The translations under genes and the position numbers were made by a program. The notes beneath the pieces are model-generated. The model was given only the letters and a program-made list of their open reading frames with translations. It made no database searches and was not told where the DNA came from. From positions 115,665 to 179,664 of the forward strand of contig NZ_PKQQ01000010.1 in assembly GCF_002893095.1 (NCBI RefSeq): DNA of 64,000 nt, given 5' to 3'. The DNA is from Stenotrophomonas sp. VV52 (GTDB lineage Bacteria > Pseudomonadota > Gammaproteobacteria > Xanthomonadales > Xanthomonadaceae). Numbering within the stretch: position 1 is the first letter of the stretch; each line of letters begins with the position of its first letter. Shown piece by piece: positions 1 through 8,702 of the stretch.

Positions 1-2
1 CC

Positions 3-299
3 CGTCGCAGCGCCACCCGCAAGGGCGGTGGCAATGGCGTGCTCTGGGCGCGCGGACTGCTGGCCCTGCTCGGCGGCTACGCGGTCGCCGCGACCTGGGC
101 CTCGGCACTGGCCCGGCTGCTGCCCGGCAGCCTGGCGGACACCGCGCTGGCCGCGACCATGGCCTCGTTCGTGATCTACACGCTGGCCGCGATCTGGGCT
201 TACGCCGCGCGCAGCAGCGTGCGCGCTGCCGTGGGGCTGGCCGTGGTGGCCGCACTGGGCGGCGGGCTGTCGCTGCTGCTGGCCGGGCGCGCGGCATGA
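3..299 (+). CDS. DUF3649-like inner-membrane protein of a siderophore operon, 5' end outside window
   Basis: The reading frame is open to the left edge, so the true start is probably outside the window; 98 residues are visible. A GTG at 39 would be an internal alternative start. The product is almost entirely hydrophobic, with three likely membrane segments separated by short Arg-containing loops. Small proteins of this kind (DUF3649) are found next to PepSY-type membrane proteins and TonB siderophore receptors, and that is the context here: the stop codon overlaps the ATG of the PepSY gene at 296 by 4 bases. The family assignment rests on hydrophobic pattern and neighbourhood rather than on a catalytic motif. 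A role in iron-siderophore handling at the inner membrane is inferred. Confidence 0.7.
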   Translation, partial: RRSATRKGGGNGVLWARGLLALLGGYAVAATWASALARLLPGSLADTALAATMASFVIYTLAAIWAYAARSSVRAAVGLAVVAALGGGLSLLLAGRAA

Positions 300-1873
300 G
301 CCAGGGGTTCCGGCAGTCGCAGGCGGTGCTGCATACCTGGTCCGGGCTGGTCGTGGGCTGGGTGCTGTACCTGATCTTCATCGCCGGCACCGCCAGCTAT
401 TGGCGGGTGGAACTGACCCGCTGGATGCAGCCGGAACTGACCCTGCCGGCCAGCGCCGAGGTCGCCCTCGACCAGGCCCAGGCGCTCCTGGCGCGCACCG
501 CACCGGACGCGAGCCGCTGGCAGATCGAACTGCCTGGCAGCCGCAGCAATGCCACCAGCGTGCGCTGGCAACCCAAGGACGCGCCGGAGCCGAAGCGCGG
601 CCAGCCCAATCCGTGGCAGGCCACGCTCGACGCCAGCGGCCAGCCGGTGCAGGCGCGCGAGACCCGCGGTGGCGACTTCTTCTACCGGCTGCATTTCGAC
701 CTGCATTACGTGCCGGTGATCTGGGCGCGCTGGTTCGTGTGCTTCTGCACCATGTTCATGCTGGTGGCCATCGTCAGCGGCGTGATCACGCACAAGAAGA
801 TCTTCGCCGACTTCTTCACCCTGCGCCGCGGCAAGGGCCAGCGCAGCTGGCTGGACGGGCACAACGCGTTGGCGGTGCTGTCGCTGCCGTTCCACCTGAT
901 GATCACCTACACCGGCCTGATCACCCTGATGACGGTGTACATGCCCTGGGCCGTGGACGCCAACTTCGGCGGGCGCGACGCGTTTTTCGCAGAGTTGTTC
1001 CCACGCGATGCGAAGGTCGAACCCAGTGGTGTAACGGTGACGCCGCCGGCATTGGCGGGCCTGCTTCCGGTCGCCGCGCGCCAATGGGGCGACGGCCATG
1101 CCGCTTCGGTGGTGGTCGAGCAGCCCGGCGATGCCGCCATGCGCATCACCCTGCGCCGCGACAGCGGCGACCGCATCGCCGACAGCGGCGAACCGCTGCG
1201 CTTCGATGCCCAAGGCATGCTGATGGACGAAGCACCGCAGCGCTCGGCCACGGTGTACACCCGCGACGGCATGATCGGACTGCATGCCGGACGCTTTGCG
1301 CCCACGGCGATGCGCTGGCTGTTCTTCCTCTCTGGCGTGGCCGGCACCTTGATGGTGGCCAGCGGGCTGGTGCTGTGGACGGTGAAGCGCCGCGAGCAGC
1401 TGCCCGACCCGACCCGGCCGCCGCGCGCGTTCCGCTTCGTCGAACGCACGAACATCGCGTTCGTAGCCGGCCTGCCGGTGGCGATGCTGGCGTTCCTGTG
1501 GGGCAACCGGTTGCTGCCGGCAGCGCTCGAGCAGCGCTCCAAAACTGAAATCAGCGTGTTCTTCGCCGCCTGGGCACTGTGTCTGGTACACGCCACGCTG
1601 CGCCAGCCGCGCCGCGCCTGGGTCGAACAGCTGGCCGCCGCCGGTGTACTGGCCCTGCTGTTGCCGGCGTTCAACATGGTGGCCTGGCACGGCGGGCTGT
1701 TCGGCGCATTCGCCGCAGGGGATCTGGCCAAGGGTGGGCTCGACGTGGGCCTGCTGCTGATCGGCGCGGGCCTGCTCTGGACCGCGCGCCGCGTGCATCG
1801 CCACGTTCCGGCGCAGCGCCGCGTGCGCGTTCCGCGCGCGACTACGGCCGTGGCAGCGGAGCCCAGCGCATGA
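296..1873 (+). CDS. PepSY-associated TM protein (iron-uptake / siderophore reductase-like)
   Basis: This is a 525-residue multi-pass inner-membrane protein. The first membrane segment follows the N-terminus (about residues 11-36, containing HTWSGLVVGW). A periplasmic PepSY-like region follows, then paired segments near 146-170 and 192-216, a second soluble loop of about 120 residues, and four or five further segments to the C-terminus. His residues inside or next to the helices (HTWSG, HKKIF, FHLMI) could bind heme, as proposed for PiuB/FhuF-neighbour ferric reductases of the PepSY_TM family. It starts inside the stop of the preceding gene (ATGA overlap) and its own stop overlaps the ATG of the DUF3325 gene at 1870, so the genes are translationally coupled. 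Reduction or release of iron from imported siderophores is the likely role, inferred from family and operon. Confidence 0.85.
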   Translation: MSQGFRQSQAVLHTWSGLVVGWVLYLIFIAGTASYWRVELTRWMQPELTLPASAEVALDQAQALLARTAPDASRWQIELPGSRSNATSVRWQPKDAPEPKRGQPNPWQATLDASGQPVQARETRGGDFFYRLHFDLHYVPVIWARWFVCFCTMFMLVAIVSGVITHKKIFADFFTLRRGKGQRSWLDGHNALAVLSLPFHLMITYTGLITLMTVYMPWAVDANFGGRDAFFAELFPRDAKVEPSGVTVTPPALAGLLPVAARQWGDGHAASVVVEQPGDAAMRITLRRDSGDRIADSGEPLRFDAQGMLMDEAPQRSATVYTRDGMIGLHAGRFAPTAMRWLFFLSGVAGTLMVASGLVLWTVKRREQLPDPTRPPRAFRFVERTNIAFVAGLPVAMLAFLWGNRLLPAALEQRSKTEISVFFAAWALCLVHATLRQPRRAWVEQLAAAGVLALLLPAFNMVAWHGGLFGAFAAGDLAKGGLDVGLLLIGAGLLWTARRVHRHVPAQRRVRVPRATTAVAAEPSA

Positions 1874-2175
1874 CCGTGCTCGCCCTGCTGCTGGCACTGG
1901 TGGGTTTCGCCTGCCTGTCGCTGGCGATGGACCGCCATCATCGCGATGTGTTCGGCGCCCTGCCCGTCGCGCGGCTCCGCCGGTTGTTCCGCCTGGGCGG
2001 CTGGGCCGCGCTGCTGGCCGCTGTCGCCTGCTGCATCGTCGGTTGGGGCGTGGCCTATGGCGTGATTGCCGGCTGCGGCATTTTCGCGGTCGGCGCCGCC
2101 CTGCCCCTGCTCTGGCTCAGCTACCGGACCGCGCCCAAGGCGCGACCCACGCCACGCGCCCCTTCCAAACCCTGA
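1870..2175 (+). CDS. DUF3325-like small inner-membrane protein
   Basis: This is a 101-residue protein with three predicted membrane helices: residues 2-20, about 36-54 around a GWAALLAAVACC stretch, and about 57-80. The C-terminal tail is basic and Pro-rich. It overlaps the previous stop by 4 bases and ends 23 bases before the TonB receptor start. The combination DUF3649, PepSY-TM, DUF3325 and TonB receptor is a recurring siderophore-uptake arrangement in proteobacteria, which supports this call more than the sequence alone does. Its biochemical role is unknown. Confidence 0.75.
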   Translation: MTVLALLLALVGFACLSLAMDRHHRDVFGALPVARLRRLFRLGGWAALLAAVACCIVGWGVAYGVIAGCGIFAVGAALPLLWLSYRTAPKARPTPRAPSKP

Positions 2176-2198
2176 TATCCGCTCCCACCGAGGTCCCC

Positions 2199-4436
2199 AT
2201 GTCCCGTTCCCCCACCGCTGGCGCTCCGCGCCGGAACACGCTTGCGCTGTGCCTGGCGCTGGCCGCCGCTGTCTCACCGCAGGCATTCGCGCAGGCCCCT
2301 GCCACGCCGGAGGGCGATAGCCCGCGTACCACCGAGCTGGACAAGGTGATGGTGACCCAGCGCACCGAGGGCTACCAGGTGTATGGCACCAACACCGCGA
2401 CCAAGCTGCCGCTGACCCTGCGCGAAACCCCGCAGTCGCTGACCGTGTTCACCCGCCAGCGCATCGAAGACTTCAACCTCATCACCATTGCCGAGGTGCT
2501 GCACCAGACCCCCGGCGTGACCGTGCAGTCCTACGACAGCAACCGCACCCTGTTCACCGCGCGCGGCTTTGCGATCAACAACTTCATGTTCGACGGCGTG
2601 CCGACCAACTACACCACCGGCGCCGGCGGCAACTCGATCCTCAGCGACACCTCCATCTACGAACGCATCGAGATCGTGCGCGGCGCCAGCGGCCTGGTCA
2701 CCGGCTCGGGCAACCCGTCGGCCACGGTCAACATGGTGCGCAAGCGCCCCACCGACACCTTCCAGGCCAGCACCAGCCTCAGCGCCGGCTCCTGGGACTA
2801 CCGGCGCGCCGAAGTGGACGTGTCCGGCCCGTTGACCTCCGGCGGGCGCGTGCGCGGCCGCTTCGTCGGCGCCTACACCGACAAGGAAAGCTGGGTGCGC
2901 TTCCAGCACGACACCTCGCCCAGCTTGTATGGCGTGGTTGAAGCCGACCTGACCGACAGCACCCGCCTGCGCGCCGGTATCGACCACCTGGAAACCGAAT
3001 CCGACGGCGGTGCGTGGAGCGCGTCGCCGCTGTACTTCCGCGACGGCAGCACGGCGAAGATGCCGCGTTCGTACAGCGCAGCGGCGCGCTGGAACGCGTG
3101 GAACCGCGAAAGCACCAATTACTTCCTCACCCTGGAGCAGCAGTTCGGCGCGGGCTGGAGCGGTCGCCTGGCCTACAACCGCCGCAACACCGACACCGAC
3201 AGCCTGCTGCTGGCGGGCTCCAACACCGGCAACTGGGCCGACCCGGTCACCGGGTTGGGGCTGCGCATTGCCGACACCTACTCGGTGTCGGAAACCCGCG
3301 AGGACGCGTTCGACCTGTATGCCTCCGGCCCGTTCCAGCTGTTCGGCCGTTCGCATGAGCTGGTGGCCGGCATCAACCACTACGACCGCGACCTGGACAC
3401 GATCCGCGCCAGCATCACCGCGCGCCCGTACAACGTGGCCGCCTTCCCCAGCATCTTCAGCTGGGACGGCAACATCGGCAAACCGACCACAGTCAACTAC
3501 GGCATCCCGTCGAGCACGGTCAACACCACCGAGACCGGCTATTACGCCGCCGTTCGCCTGAACCCGATGGACGACCTGAAGGTGATCGCCGGCGCGCGTT
3601 ACTCCGACTACAAAACCACCACCGACAACTTCGACGTCAACGGCAACTTCACCGGCCGCAGCGCACGCACCACCGCGCACGAGCCCACGCCGTACCTGGG
3701 CGCGATCTACGACATCAACGCCAACATCTCCGCGTTTGCCAGCTACTCGGACGTGTTCCAGGCCACCGCGCTGCGCGACATCAACAACCAGCTGCTGGAC
3801 CCGGTCACCGGCGACAACTACGAATACGGCTTCAAGGGCGAGTTCTTCGGTGGCCGGCTGTACGGCTCACTCAACGGCTTCCATATGAAGCAGGACAACG
3901 TGGCCACGCGCGACCCGGCCGGTGCGGACGTCATCCTGCCCGACGGCAGCGTGCCGTACATCGCCAGCAAGGGCATCGAAACCAACGGCGCCGAGTTCGA
4001 ACTGTCCGGCTCGATCACCGACAACTGGAGCGTGACCGGCGGCTACACCTACGCCTACAGCACCAACCCGGACGGCAGCCGTTTCGCCAGCACCAGTCCG
4101 ATGCACCTGGCCCGCTTCAACACCACCTGGCGCCATGGCCGCTGGATGGTGGGCGGCGGGTTCACCGTGCAGAGCGAGATTTACCAGCTGCAGCCGATCC
4201 CCACCGGCCGCTACACCGCCACCGGTGCACCGATCACGGCGACCGGCAAGATGACCCAGGGGGGTTACATGCTGTTCGACCTGATGGGGCGTTACCGGAT
4301 CAACGACAACGTGAGCGTCGGCGTCACGGTGACCAACGTGTTCGACAAGGTCTACTACCGCAACGTCGGCTTCTTCAATTCCGGCTACTGGGGCGAGCCG
4401 CGCCGGGTGCTGTTCAACCTGCGCGCGAACTTCTGA
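2199..4436 (+). CDS. TonB-dependent ferric-siderophore receptor (FhuE/FpvA-like)
   Basis: This is a 745-residue outer-membrane receptor. The ATG at 2199 gives a normal signal peptide (about residues 1-32, ending AFA); the frame is open further upstream but that part overlaps the DUF3325 gene. A short TonB-box-like stretch (KVMVTQ) precedes a plug domain of about 50-170 that contains LRETPQSLTVFTRQRI, RGFAINNFMFDGVP and the plug signature ERIEIVRGASGLVTGSGNPS. A 22-strand-type barrel follows and ends in the required terminal Phe (LRANF). The plug resembles receptors for hydroxamate siderophores such as coprogen/FhuE and pyoverdine/FpvA. No N-terminal signalling extension is seen, so it is not an FpvA-type transducer. 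It is the last gene of the coupled operon that starts before the window. The exact substrate cannot be told. Confidence 0.92.
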   Translation: MSRSPTAGAPRRNTLALCLALAAAVSPQAFAQAPATPEGDSPRTTELDKVMVTQRTEGYQVYGTNTATKLPLTLRETPQSLTVFTRQRIEDFNLITIAEVLHQTPGVTVQSYDSNRTLFTARGFAINNFMFDGVPTNYTTGAGGNSILSDTSIYERIEIVRGASGLVTGSGNPSATVNMVRKRPTDTFQASTSLSAGSWDYRRAEVDVSGPLTSGGRVRGRFVGAYTDKESWVRFQHDTSPSLYGVVEADLTDSTRLRAGIDHLETESDGGAWSASPLYFRDGSTAKMPRSYSAAARWNAWNRESTNYFLTLEQQFGAGWSGRLAYNRRNTDTDSLLLAGSNTGNWADPVTGLGLRIADTYSVSETREDAFDLYASGPFQLFGRSHELVAGINHYDRDLDTIRASITARPYNVAAFPSIFSWDGNIGKPTTVNYGIPSSTVNTTETGYYAAVRLNPMDDLKVIAGARYSDYKTTTDNFDVNGNFTGRSARTTAHEPTPYLGAIYDINANISAFASYSDVFQATALRDINNQLLDPVTGDNYEYGFKGEFFGGRLYGSLNGFHMKQDNVATRDPAGADVILPDGSVPYIASKGIETNGAEFELSGSITDNWSVTGGYTYAYSTNPDGSRFASTSPMHLARFNTTWRHGRWMVGGGFTVQSEIYQLQPIPTGRYTATGAPITATGKMTQGGYMLFDLMGRYRINDNVSVGVTVTNVFDKVYYRNVGFFNSGYWGEPRRVLFNLRANF

Positions 4437-4474
4437 CCGACCGCATCGCGCAAGGCAGGCTGACCAATGGGGCA

Positions 4475-4499
4475 TACCCGCCGGCTCCGCCGGCGGGTA
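4475..4499. repeat. 10-bp perfect inverted repeat after the TonB receptor gene
   Basis: The arms at 4475-4484 (TACCCGCCGG) and 4490-4499 are perfect complements around a 5-base loop. It lies between the receptor stop (4436) and the phosphatase start (4548). There is no downstream T tract, so it may act as a transcript-stabilising or attenuating stem, or be a palindromic repeat, rather than an intrinsic terminator. Confidence 0.5.
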
Positions 4500-4547
4500 G
4501 CATCGGGCAGGCGGCAGATGGCCGCCCGCCCTGCTGGAAAGCCCCCG

Positions 4548-5675
4548 ATGCCGCACCGTTCCTGTTCCACCACCGCCAGCCTGCTGCTGGCCGGCCTGCT
4601 CCTGATGCCGCTGCTGGGCACCGCCCGCGAGGTTGCCGCCCCCGCGGAGCACGTGGACGCCGACGGCCCGTATGTGTTCACCACCGCCAAAGGCCACCAG
4701 GCGCAGTGGGTCTGCAATGACCACGTGGTCCAGCGCGACCTGCCGGCGCGCGGCGACAGCACCGTGGTGCTGCCCGAATGCGGGTATCCGCATCCGCTGA
4801 CCGTGTCAGGGCCGAAGCAGGCAACGAGCGCCCGCTACCCCGCCACGCCGCGCATCGTCGCGCTGTCGGACATCCACGGCCAGTACGGCCTGCTGGTGAA
4901 GCTGCTGCGCGCCCACCATGTGATCGACAACGACGACCGCTGGTCGCTGGGCAATGCCACCCTGGTCGTGGCCGGCGACGTGTTCGACCGTGGCCCGCAG
5001 GTGACCGAAGCGTTCTGGCTGCTGTACAGCCTGCAGCAGCAGGCCACGGCCGCCGGCGGCGCGGTGCACTTCGTGCTGGGCAACCACGAAACCATGGTGG
5101 TCTACGACGACCTCCGCTACGTCAACCCGAAGTACCTCAAGAGCGCACAGCTGCTGGGCCGCAGCTACCCGGCCCTGTACGGCGCCGACTCGGTGATCGG
5201 CCAGTGGCTGCGCACCCGCCCGGTGCTGCTGCAGATCGGCGACACCCTGTTCCTGCACGGCGGCATCGCGCCGGAGAACCTGGACCTGGTGCGCAACCTG
5301 GAGGCCACCAACACGCTGTACCAGGCCTCGGTCGGCCTGCCCAAGGATCAGGTGAAAGCCGCACCGGATACCGCCCGCCTGTTCGACGGCAAGACCAGCC
5401 CGATCTGGTACCGCGGCTACTTCGACGGCCGCATGGACACTGCCCAGGTCGATGCGCTGCTCAAGCAGCTGGAACTCAAGCGCATCGTGGTCGGCCACAC
5501 CTCGATGCCGCACGTCAGCAGCTTCCACGACGGGCGCATCATCGCCATCGACAGCAGCATCAAGAAGGGCGAGAACGGCGAGCTGCTGTTCATTGAAGAC
5601 GGCAAGGTGACGCGCGGCCTGCTGGACGGCTCGCGGGTGCCGCTGGCCGAAGGCCGGATGGGCGAAAGCGACTGA
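4548..5675 (+). CDS. Secreted calcineurin-like metallophosphatase (Shewanella-like phosphatase type)
   Basis: This is a 375-residue protein. I chose the ATG at 4548 because it places a signal peptide (about residues 1-24: basic start, LLLAGLLLMPLLG, cleavage near TARE) directly at the start. The metallophosphatase motifs follow in order: LSDIHGQY (Asp and His metal ligands), AGDVFDRGP, LGNHET and VVGHTSMP with a nearby second HGG. This set matches the PPP-like superfamily, and the Shewanella-like (SLP) bacterial branch fits best because of the GNHE and GHT motifs and the insert between them. It is probably a periplasmic phosphoesterase with a dinuclear metal centre; the substrate is unknown. 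The gene stands alone and converges on the desaturase operon, with only 10 bases between the two stop codons. Confidence 0.88.
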   Translation: MPHRSCSTTASLLLAGLLLMPLLGTAREVAAPAEHVDADGPYVFTTAKGHQAQWVCNDHVVQRDLPARGDSTVVLPECGYPHPLTVSGPKQATSARYPATPRIVALSDIHGQYGLLVKLLRAHHVIDNDDRWSLGNATLVVAGDVFDRGPQVTEAFWLLYSLQQQATAAGGAVHFVLGNHETMVVYDDLRYVNPKYLKSAQLLGRSYPALYGADSVIGQWLRTRPVLLQIGDTLFLHGGIAPENLDLVRNLEATNTLYQASVGLPKDQVKAAPDTARLFDGKTSPIWYRGYFDGRMDTAQVDALLKQLELKRIVVGHTSMPHVSSFHDGRIIAIDSSIKKGENGELLFIEDGKVTRGLLDGSRVPLAEGRMGESD

Positions 5676-5685
5676 AGCGGGGGCG

Positions 5686-6807
5686 TTACGCCCCCTGCTC
5701 CGCCGCCACCAGCGGACGCACCCGCGCCGGGCGGCTCGGGAACGCGTGGCGCAGGATGCGCCAGACCACCTGGCCGAACTGCTTCGGCAGCGACCCGGTG
5801 TTGTAGTGCTGGCCGTAGCGCGTGCAGATCTCGCGCACTTCAACGGCGATTGCCGCATAGCGGTTGGCCGGCACGTCCGGGAAGAAGTGATGCTCGATCT
5901 GGTGGCTCAGGTTGCCGGTCATCAGGTTCATCACCTTGCCGCCGGCGATGTTCGAGGAACCGCGCAGCTGGCGCAGGTACCAGTGGCCACGGCGTTCGTC
6001 GCGCACGCATTCCTTCGGGAAGGTTTCCGCGTCGGCGGTGAAGTGCCCGCAGAAGATCACTACGTAGGTCCACACGTTGCGGATCAGGTTGGCCACCACG
6101 TTGCCCAGCAGCACCGGCAGGAAGAACGGGCCGGCCAGCGCCGGGAACAGCAGGTAGTCCTTGAACATCTGCGTGCCCATCTTGCGGCCCACCGGACGCG
6201 CCTGCGCCAGCAGCTGGCGGAAGGTGATCTTGCCGGCGAACCAACGACCCAGGCGCAGATCCTGTATGGCGATACCCCATTCGAACAGCAGCGCGAACAC
6301 CACCGCCACCACCGGCTGGGCCAGGTAGAACGGGCGCCAGCGCTGCTCGGGGAAGATCCGCAGCAGGCCGTAGCCGATATCGTCGTCGAGCCCGCGCACG
6401 TTGGTGTAGGTGTGGTGGCGGAAGTTGTGGGTCTTGCGCCAGTTGTCGGCGGTGCCGACGATGTCCCATTCGTAGGTGCTGCCCTGCAGCTGCGGGTCGC
6501 CCATCCAGTCGTACTGGCCATGGATGACGTTGTGCGCCAGCTCCATGTTTTCCAGGATCTTGGACAGCGCCAACAGCACCACGCCGGCGATCCACGCGGG
6601 AATCAGCACGCTGTGCACGAACGCACCCAGGAACAGCAGCGCACGGCCGGCCACGCCGGTCCAGCGCACGCCGGCCACCACGCGGCGAATGTAGCGCGCG
6701 TCGGCGGCACCCAGCGTTTCCAGGTGGCGCGCGCGCAAGGCGTCGAGTTCAGAGCCGAATGCATCGAGTTCGGCGGCGGACAACACGCGGTTCTGCACGG
6801 CAGGCAT
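5686..6807 (-). CDS. Membrane fatty acid desaturase (DesB/acyl-CoA desaturase type)
   Basis: This is a 373-residue integral-membrane di-iron desaturase. The three histidine clusters are present in order: HNVIHGQYDW (the HxxxH box), HNFRHHTYTN (HxxHH) and HQIEHHFFPD (HxxHH). Hydrophobic segments near residues 60-90 and 190-240 provide the membrane pairs. The ATG at 6807 is chosen because it lies 2 bases after the stop of the ferredoxin reductase gene (6810); the frame continues upstream but would lie inside that gene. It would introduce a double bond into acyl chains with electrons from the neighbouring reductase, as in the Pseudomonas DesC-DesB pair. Regulation by the divergent TetR protein at 7978 is likely. 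Confidence 0.92.
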   Translation of the reverse strand: MPAVQNRVLSAAELDAFGSELDALRARHLETLGAADARYIRRVVAGVRWTGVAGRALLFLGAFVHSVLIPAWIAGVVLLALSKILENMELAHNVIHGQYDWMGDPQLQGSTYEWDIVGTADNWRKTHNFRHHTYTNVRGLDDDIGYGLLRIFPEQRWRPFYLAQPVVAVVFALLFEWGIAIQDLRLGRWFAGKITFRQLLAQARPVGRKMGTQMFKDYLLFPALAGPFFLPVLLGNVVANLIRNVWTYVVIFCGHFTADAETFPKECVRDERRGHWYLRQLRGSSNIAGGKVMNLMTGNLSHQIEHHFFPDVPANRYAAIAVEVREICTRYGQHYNTGSLPKQFGQVVWRILRHAFPSRPARVRPLVAAEQGA

Positions 6808-6809
6808 GC

Positions 6810-7883
6810 TCAGAGCTCCAGGATCAGGTCGGTGCTGGCGCTGTTCACGCACAGCTTCACTTGCGTGGCCGGTTCGGCCGCGTACTCGCCGGTCAGGGTG
6901 TGGCGGGTCACGCCACTGGCCTTGCCGCACACGCAGGTATTGCAGATGCCCATGCGGCAGCCACTGGCCGGGCGCAGCCCTTCGGCTTCCAGCGCCTGCA
7001 GCAGCGAGGTGCCACGCGGCAGTTCCAGGGTGCGGCCGCTGCGGCGCAGCTCCACCTGCACCGTGCCGGTTTCCACATCCGGCAGCACCGGCGGGGTGAA
7101 AGCTTCGGACTGCAGCGTGGCCACCTGGCCGTGCAGGCGGGCATGCGCGGCGTCAATGAACCCACCTGGGCCACAGGCCATCACATGCGCGTTGGACAGA
7201 TCGCCAAACGTGCTGAAGTCGTAGTCACCCACCCGCGCGGCAGGCACTGCGGGGTCGCGGGTCAGCGCCAGATGCACGTGGAAGCCGGGGTGGCGCGCGG
7301 CGATGGCGGCGAGCTCCTCGGCAAAGCACAGGGCTTCGCGCTGCTGTGCCCAGTACACCAGATCGGCCTGTACCGGCATGCCGGCCACGTCCAGCTGGCG
7401 CAGCAGCGCACGCATGGGGGTGATGCCGCTGCCGGCAGCCAGCAACAGCAGGCGTGCGGAAGGGGTTGCAGGCAGGGTCATCTCGCCGAACGCCTCGCCC
7501 AGTTCGAACACCTCGCCCACCTGTGCGTGCTGCGCCAGATGCTGGCTGACCTTGCCGCCGGCCACGGCCTTGACCGTGATCGCCAAGCTGCCGTCGTCCA
7601 GCACGGTGGGGCTGTAGCTGCGGCTCAGCCGGCGGCCGTCCACCTCCACGCCCAGGGTGATGTGCTGGCCCGGCGCCACGCCGCGGAAATGCCGGTTCGG
7701 GCGCAGCACCAGAGTGACCGCGTCGGCGCTGGCCACATCGCGGGCCACCAGCCGGGCCCGCGCACGGCGCTGGGTCCAGAGGGGATTCACGCGACCGGCC
7801 CAGAAGTCGAACAGCTCTTCAGACACCCAGTGACGGGGTAAGAGGGACGAACGGCGGGCGGCAGGACGAGGGAGAGCGCTCAT
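6810..7883 (-). CDS. Ferredoxin reductase-like electron donor for the desaturase (DesC-like)
   Basis: This is a 357-residue flavin-iron-sulfur oxidoreductase. Domain order is FAD-binding (with RSYSP, the RxYS flavin motif), NAD(P)H-binding (LLLAAGSGITPMRALL) and a C-terminal plant-type 2Fe-2S ferredoxin domain. The cysteine pattern is CRMGICNTC followed by a distal Cys in KLCVNSAS. It starts at the ATG at 7883; the frame extends a little further but into the promoter. It is the first gene of the two-gene desaturase operon, and its stop is 2 bases from the desaturase ATG. It moves electrons from NAD(P)H to the di-iron desaturase at the inner membrane. Homologues paired with desaturases and a TetR regulator are known as DesC/DesB/DesT in Pseudomonas aeruginosa. 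Confidence 0.9.
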   Translation of the reverse strand: MSALPRPAARRSSLLPRHWVSEELFDFWAGRVNPLWTQRRARARLVARDVASADAVTLVLRPNRHFRGVAPGQHITLGVEVDGRRLSRSYSPTVLDDGSLAITVKAVAGGKVSQHLAQHAQVGEVFELGEAFGEMTLPATPSARLLLLAAGSGITPMRALLRQLDVAGMPVQADLVYWAQQREALCFAEELAAIAARHPGFHVHLALTRDPAVPAARVGDYDFSTFGDLSNAHVMACGPGGFIDAAHARLHGQVATLQSEAFTPPVLPDVETGTVQVELRRSGRTLELPRGTSLLQALEAEGLRPASGCRMGICNTCVCGKASGVTRHTLTGEYAAEPATQVKLCVNSASTDLILEL

Positions 7884-7904
7884 GGGGCCCACTATACGGG
7901 CGAG

Positions 7905-7931
7905 CATACAGCTGTGTATACACTTGTATAT
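7905..7931. promoter_or_regulatory. Palindromic operator between the desaturase operon and its TetR gene
   Basis: The 94-base divergent intergenic region holds a perfect 10-bp palindrome GTGTATACAC (7914-7923), flanked by partly symmetric ATACA and TGTAT arms. This is the size and position expected for a TetR-family operator that controls both genes. It is AT-rich compared with its surroundings, so it may also contain the promoter elements. Binding by the adjacent regulator is inferred. Confidence 0.6.
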
Positions 7932-7977
7932 TGTCCGGACCGGCTATGATTCAGGGACTTGACCGTCTGGCCCCTGG

Positions 7978-8643
7978 ATGACCCCGCCCGATTCGCACCT
8001 GACCGTCCACGACGACGCCCTGCCGGCCCGCAAAGCCTCGATTTCCCGCGAGGACCTGCTGGCCGCCGCGTTGGCGCTGATCGGCCCGCACCGCAGCGTC
8101 TCGACCCTGAGCCTGCGCGAAGTGGCCCGCGAAGCGGGGATCGCGCCGAACTCGTTCTACCGCCAGTTCCGCGACATGGACGAGCTGACCGTGGCGCTGA
8201 TCGACCTGGCCGGCCGTTCGCTGCGCACCATCATCGGTGAGTCGCGGCAGCGCGCGGCGTCGTCCGACCGCAGCGTGATCCGCCTTTCGGTGGAAACCTT
8301 CTTCGAGCAGCTGCGCGCCGACGACCGCCTGCTGCACGTGCTGCTGCGCGAAGGCAGCGCCGGCTCGGACGCGTTCAAGCAGGCGGTGGAGCGCGAACTG
8401 AACTACTTCGAAGAAGAGCTGTGCGTGGACCTGATCCGGCTGGCGCATGCCGACAACGGCGCGCGGCTGCATGAGCCGCACCTGGTGGCCAAGGCGATCA
8501 CCCGCCTTGTGTTCGCCATGGGCGGAACCGCGCTGGACCAGCCTCCCGAGCGCGACCCGGAAATGATCGAACAGACCGCGCAGATGCTGCGCATGATCAT
8601 TACTGGCGCGCGCACGATTGCAGGATTCCCACCGACTCGATAA
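7978..8643 (+). CDS. TetR-family regulator of unsaturated fatty acid synthesis (DesT/FabR-like)
   Basis: This is a 221-residue regulator. Residues 21-70 form the TetR DNA-binding domain, with the helix-turn-helix LSLREVAREAGIAPNSFYRQ and the usual FRDMDEL continuation. The rest is an all-helical ligand domain. FabR and DesT are known members that sense acyl-CoA composition and repress unsaturated fatty acid genes. The same role is inferred here because the gene diverges from a desaturase/reductase operon with a palindrome in between. The ATG at 7978 follows an AT-poor leader; no strong ribosome-binding site is visible. An intrinsic terminator follows at 8648. Confidence 0.85.
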   Translation: MTPPDSHLTVHDDALPARKASISREDLLAAALALIGPHRSVSTLSLREVAREAGIAPNSFYRQFRDMDELTVALIDLAGRSLRTIIGESRQRAASSDRSVIRLSVETFFEQLRADDRLLHVLLREGSAGSDAFKQAVERELNYFEEELCVDLIRLAHADNGARLHEPHLVAKAITRLVFAMGGTALDQPPERDPEMIEQTAQMLRMIITGARTIAGFPPTR

Positions 8644-8647
8644 AGAG

Positions 8648-8674
8648 AAGGGCTGGCACGAGGCCAGCCCTTTT
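8648..8674. terminator. Bidirectional intrinsic terminator
   Basis: A GC-rich stem (AAGGGCTGGC with GCCAGCCCTT) is followed by a T stretch on the plus strand, with matching As on the other side. It lies between the convergent tetR gene and the glycine-zipper gene and could serve both. Confidence 0.8.
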
Positions 8675-8702
8675 CATTTGCCTGGTTGTACCGACGCCTG
8701 AA

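Noticed and set aside
200..1897. Long minus-strand open frame opposite the PepSY gene
   Set aside because: High-GC shadow of the coding strand; its translation is low-complexity (Arg/Gln/Gly/His-rich) and has no start signals or domain motifs.
2274..3680. Long minus-strand frame inside the first TonB receptor gene
   Set aside because: Shadow frame; Val/Gly/Ala-rich nonsense, while the plus strand has clear receptor motifs.
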